From positions 1,594,302 through 1,658,301 of the forward strand of contig VFFE01009152.1 in NCBI GenBank assembly GCA_008921705.1: DNA of 64,000 nt, given 5' to 3'. This document shows positions 25,826 to 64,000 of the stretch, one piece after another. The position numbers were made by a program, and so were the translations under genes. The notes under the pieces were generated by a model. It was not told the origin of the DNA and did not search any database. It saw only the letters and a list, made by a program, of their open reading frames with translations. How positions within the stretch are numbered: position 1 is the first letter of the stretch; each line of letters starts with the position of its first letter. The DNA comes from Burhinus oedicnemus (Eukaryota > Chordata > Aves > Charadriiformes > Burhinidae).

Positions 25826-25827
25826 AC
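25826..25827 (-). other. POLK: candidate splice donor of POLK noncoding exon 1
   Basis: On the minus strand CCCGG|GTGAGT is a strong donor inside the CpG island, so POLK exon 1 would end at 25828. Alternatives are CGCAG|GTAACG with the donor at 25790-25789 and GGGAG|GTACTG nearby. The choice cannot be settled from sequence alone. Confidence 0.35.
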
Positions 25828-26139
25828 CCGGGAGCCGGCAGTACCTCCCGCCCCTTCCTGCGGCCACCATTTTTGTTAAGGGAAAGGTTTGGCGTCTCAG
25901 CCCCCGAGTGCCGCCGGTTTCAGGCAGGGAAGAGGAGGCCACGTCTCTCACGCTAGAGAAGCGAGCGGCGCCGGAGAGACTCTTCACCTCAACAAAGTGC
26001 CCACTCTCGCCCCGCAAAAAATAAAGCAAACATCGCCCCGGGCAGCACCGCTGCCCTCGCCCGGCGGCAGCGGAGTTCCCCACCTCATCGAGGTCACGGA
26101 AGCGAAACACACCGCTAGCGCCACAGAAACGACGAAACC

Positions 26140-26150
26140 AAGATGGCGGC
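26140..26150 (+). promoter_or_regulatory. YY1-type motif AAGATGGCGGC, first copy
   Basis: AAGATGGCGGC is the extended YY1 consensus usually found at or just downstream of transcription starts. Here it lies between the two genes and points towards CERT1. Confidence 0.6.
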
Positions 26151-26186
26151 CGCCCGCCGGCGGGAGGCAGGCGGCCGCCGCGACGG

Positions 26187-26210
26187 ACTACACCTCCCAG
26201 CACGCCGCGC
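26187..26210 (+). promoter_or_regulatory. ZNF143/THAP11-type (SBS) motif, first copy
   Basis: ACTACACCTCCCAGCACGCC, followed by GCGC, closely follows the long ACTACAnnTCCCAG...GC motif bound by ZNF143 and THAP11 at many CpG-island and bidirectional promoters. The match is by eye to the known consensus; binding is inferred. Confidence 0.7.
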
Positions 26211-26284
26211 CGCACAAGCGAGCGGCAGGCGCTACTTTTCCCGAGAGGCCACGGTGGCCGGGCTTCCCGCTGCGCGGGAGGAAG

Positions 26285-26310
26285 ACTACAGCTCCCGCCA
26301 GGCACCGCGC
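26285..26310 (+). promoter_or_regulatory. ZNF143/THAP11-type motif, second copy
   Basis: ACTACAGCTCCCGCCAGGCA, followed by CCGCGC, lies 98 bases after the first copy in the same orientation. It is one step weaker in the CCCAG core, with a CCCGC substitution. Confidence 0.6.
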
Positions 26311-26342
26311 GGCCCAGCCAGCGGGGCTGGGAGGGAGGGTGT

Positions 26343-26349
26343 GGGGCGG
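26343..26349 (+). promoter_or_regulatory. GC box
   Basis: GGGGCGG matches the Sp1/KLF core and lies about 40 bases upstream of the second YY1-type motif. Confidence 0.5.
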
Positions 26350-26386
26350 AGCGGGTAAATAGTGGCACAGCGCACCCGCCTCGCGT

Positions 26387-26397
26387 AAGATGGCGGC
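26387..26397 (+). promoter_or_regulatory. CERT1: YY1-type motif, second copy, near the likely CERT1 start site
   Basis: TAAGATGGCGGC is a second extended YY1 motif in the same orientation, about 335 bases before the CERT1 ATG. In many promoters this motif sits within the first tens of bases of the transcript, so it marks a plausible start region. It also contains the ATG of an 11-codon upstream frame. Confidence 0.6.
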
Positions 26398-26425
26398 TGT
26401 GGCGGCCGGAGCGGCTGAGCTCTGA
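26390..26425 (+). other. upstream open reading frame in the CERT1 leader (11 codons)
   Basis: ATG at 26390 has a G at +4 and reads MAAVAAGAAEL to TGA at 26423-26425. It is out of frame with the CERT1 ATG and ends 299 bases before it. It matters only if transcription starts upstream of 26390. Confidence 0.45.
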
Positions 26426-26724
26426 GCGGAGTGCGCGACAGGCGGACGCGCGCTCGCCCCTCCTCCCCCTCACCGTCCTCTGTGTTGTGGCTCTTGCCGC
26501 GGGCCGCGGAGCTCTGGTGAGGGGGAAGCCCGAGCCTACGTGTCTCGGCGCCGCCCGGTAGTTGGCAGGGGCGGGCGGCGCTGGTGGCACCCGCGGGCGC
26601 GGAGCGGTACCGCTCAGGTGGAGCCCGCCGCTCCCGTCCCTTCGGCAGGAGAAGGCTGAGGCTGCTGTGGGTGGGGGCTGCCTCGGCTTTTCCCTGCTCG
26701 GCGGTGGCTGTGGCTCGAGTCTCC

Positions 26725-64000
<37,276 letters not shown>

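Larger units (their letters stand above)
14779..25827 (-). other. POLK: POLK intron 1 (5' boundary uncertain)
   Basis: About 11 kb between the start-codon exon and the promoter island. It is AT-rich and holds a truncated CR1 at 23012-23679, a local duplication at 23860-23914, a 10-bp hairpin at 22258-22281 and A/C-rich tracts near 20085-20135 and 22345-22390. No coding exon was recognised. The upper boundary assumes the donor at 25826-25827. Confidence 0.6.

Noticed and set aside
25817..26590. 257-codon minus-strand open frame across the promoter island
   Set aside because: It is Arg/Pro/Gly-rich, lacks any domain, overlaps promoter motifs and is explained by the low stop frequency of CpG-island sequence.

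Overview
This is a vertebrate, almost certainly bird, nuclear window. It carries CR1 LINE 3' ends that finish in the ATTCTATGAT-type tail, avian-style endogenous retrovirus LTRs, long AT-rich introns and short A/C-rich low-complexity tracts. Two 20-N runs mark assembly gaps. The LTR types would fit a neoavian or passerine bird, but that part is inference.

Two genes lie head to head around one GC-rich CpG island at about 25.55-27.55 kb. On the minus strand is the 5' part of POLK, the translesion DNA polymerase kappa. Five coding exons read from 14737 down to 3297 and give 232 complete codons, including the catalytic Asp and the Asp-Glu pair. The remaining exons lie beyond the window start. On the plus strand is the 5' part of CERT1 (COL4A3BP), the ceramide transfer protein. 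Three coding exons between 26725 and 49795 give 116 codons, essentially the whole PI4P-binding PH domain. The coiled-coil, FFAT and START parts lie beyond the window end. Every exon has a good acceptor and donor, and the exon lengths match the translated residues exactly.

Layout: 1-1082 CR1 fragment; 1083-14778 POLK introns and coding exons, with a solo LTR at 12869-13549; 14779 to about 25.8 kb POLK intron 1 with a second CR1; 25.55-27.55 kb shared promoter island with two ZNF143/THAP11-like and two YY1-like motifs; 26725-26820 CERT1 exon 1; 30439-30573 exon 2; a 19-kb intron 2 with two ERV LTRs, CR1 remnants and a diverged local duplication; 49679-49795 exon 3; then unexplained intron to the window end.

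The two genes have no common pathway. POLK copies past DNA lesions in the nucleus. CERT1 moves ceramide from the ER to the trans-Golgi. What they share is the promoter. I found no CRISPR array, operon, tRNA or rRNA, and no evidence for a new biological system. The most interesting points are the promoter architecture, the open non-AUG frame upstream of the CERT1 ATG, a Gly in place of Ser two residues before the catalytic Asp of POLK, and the retroelement insertions.
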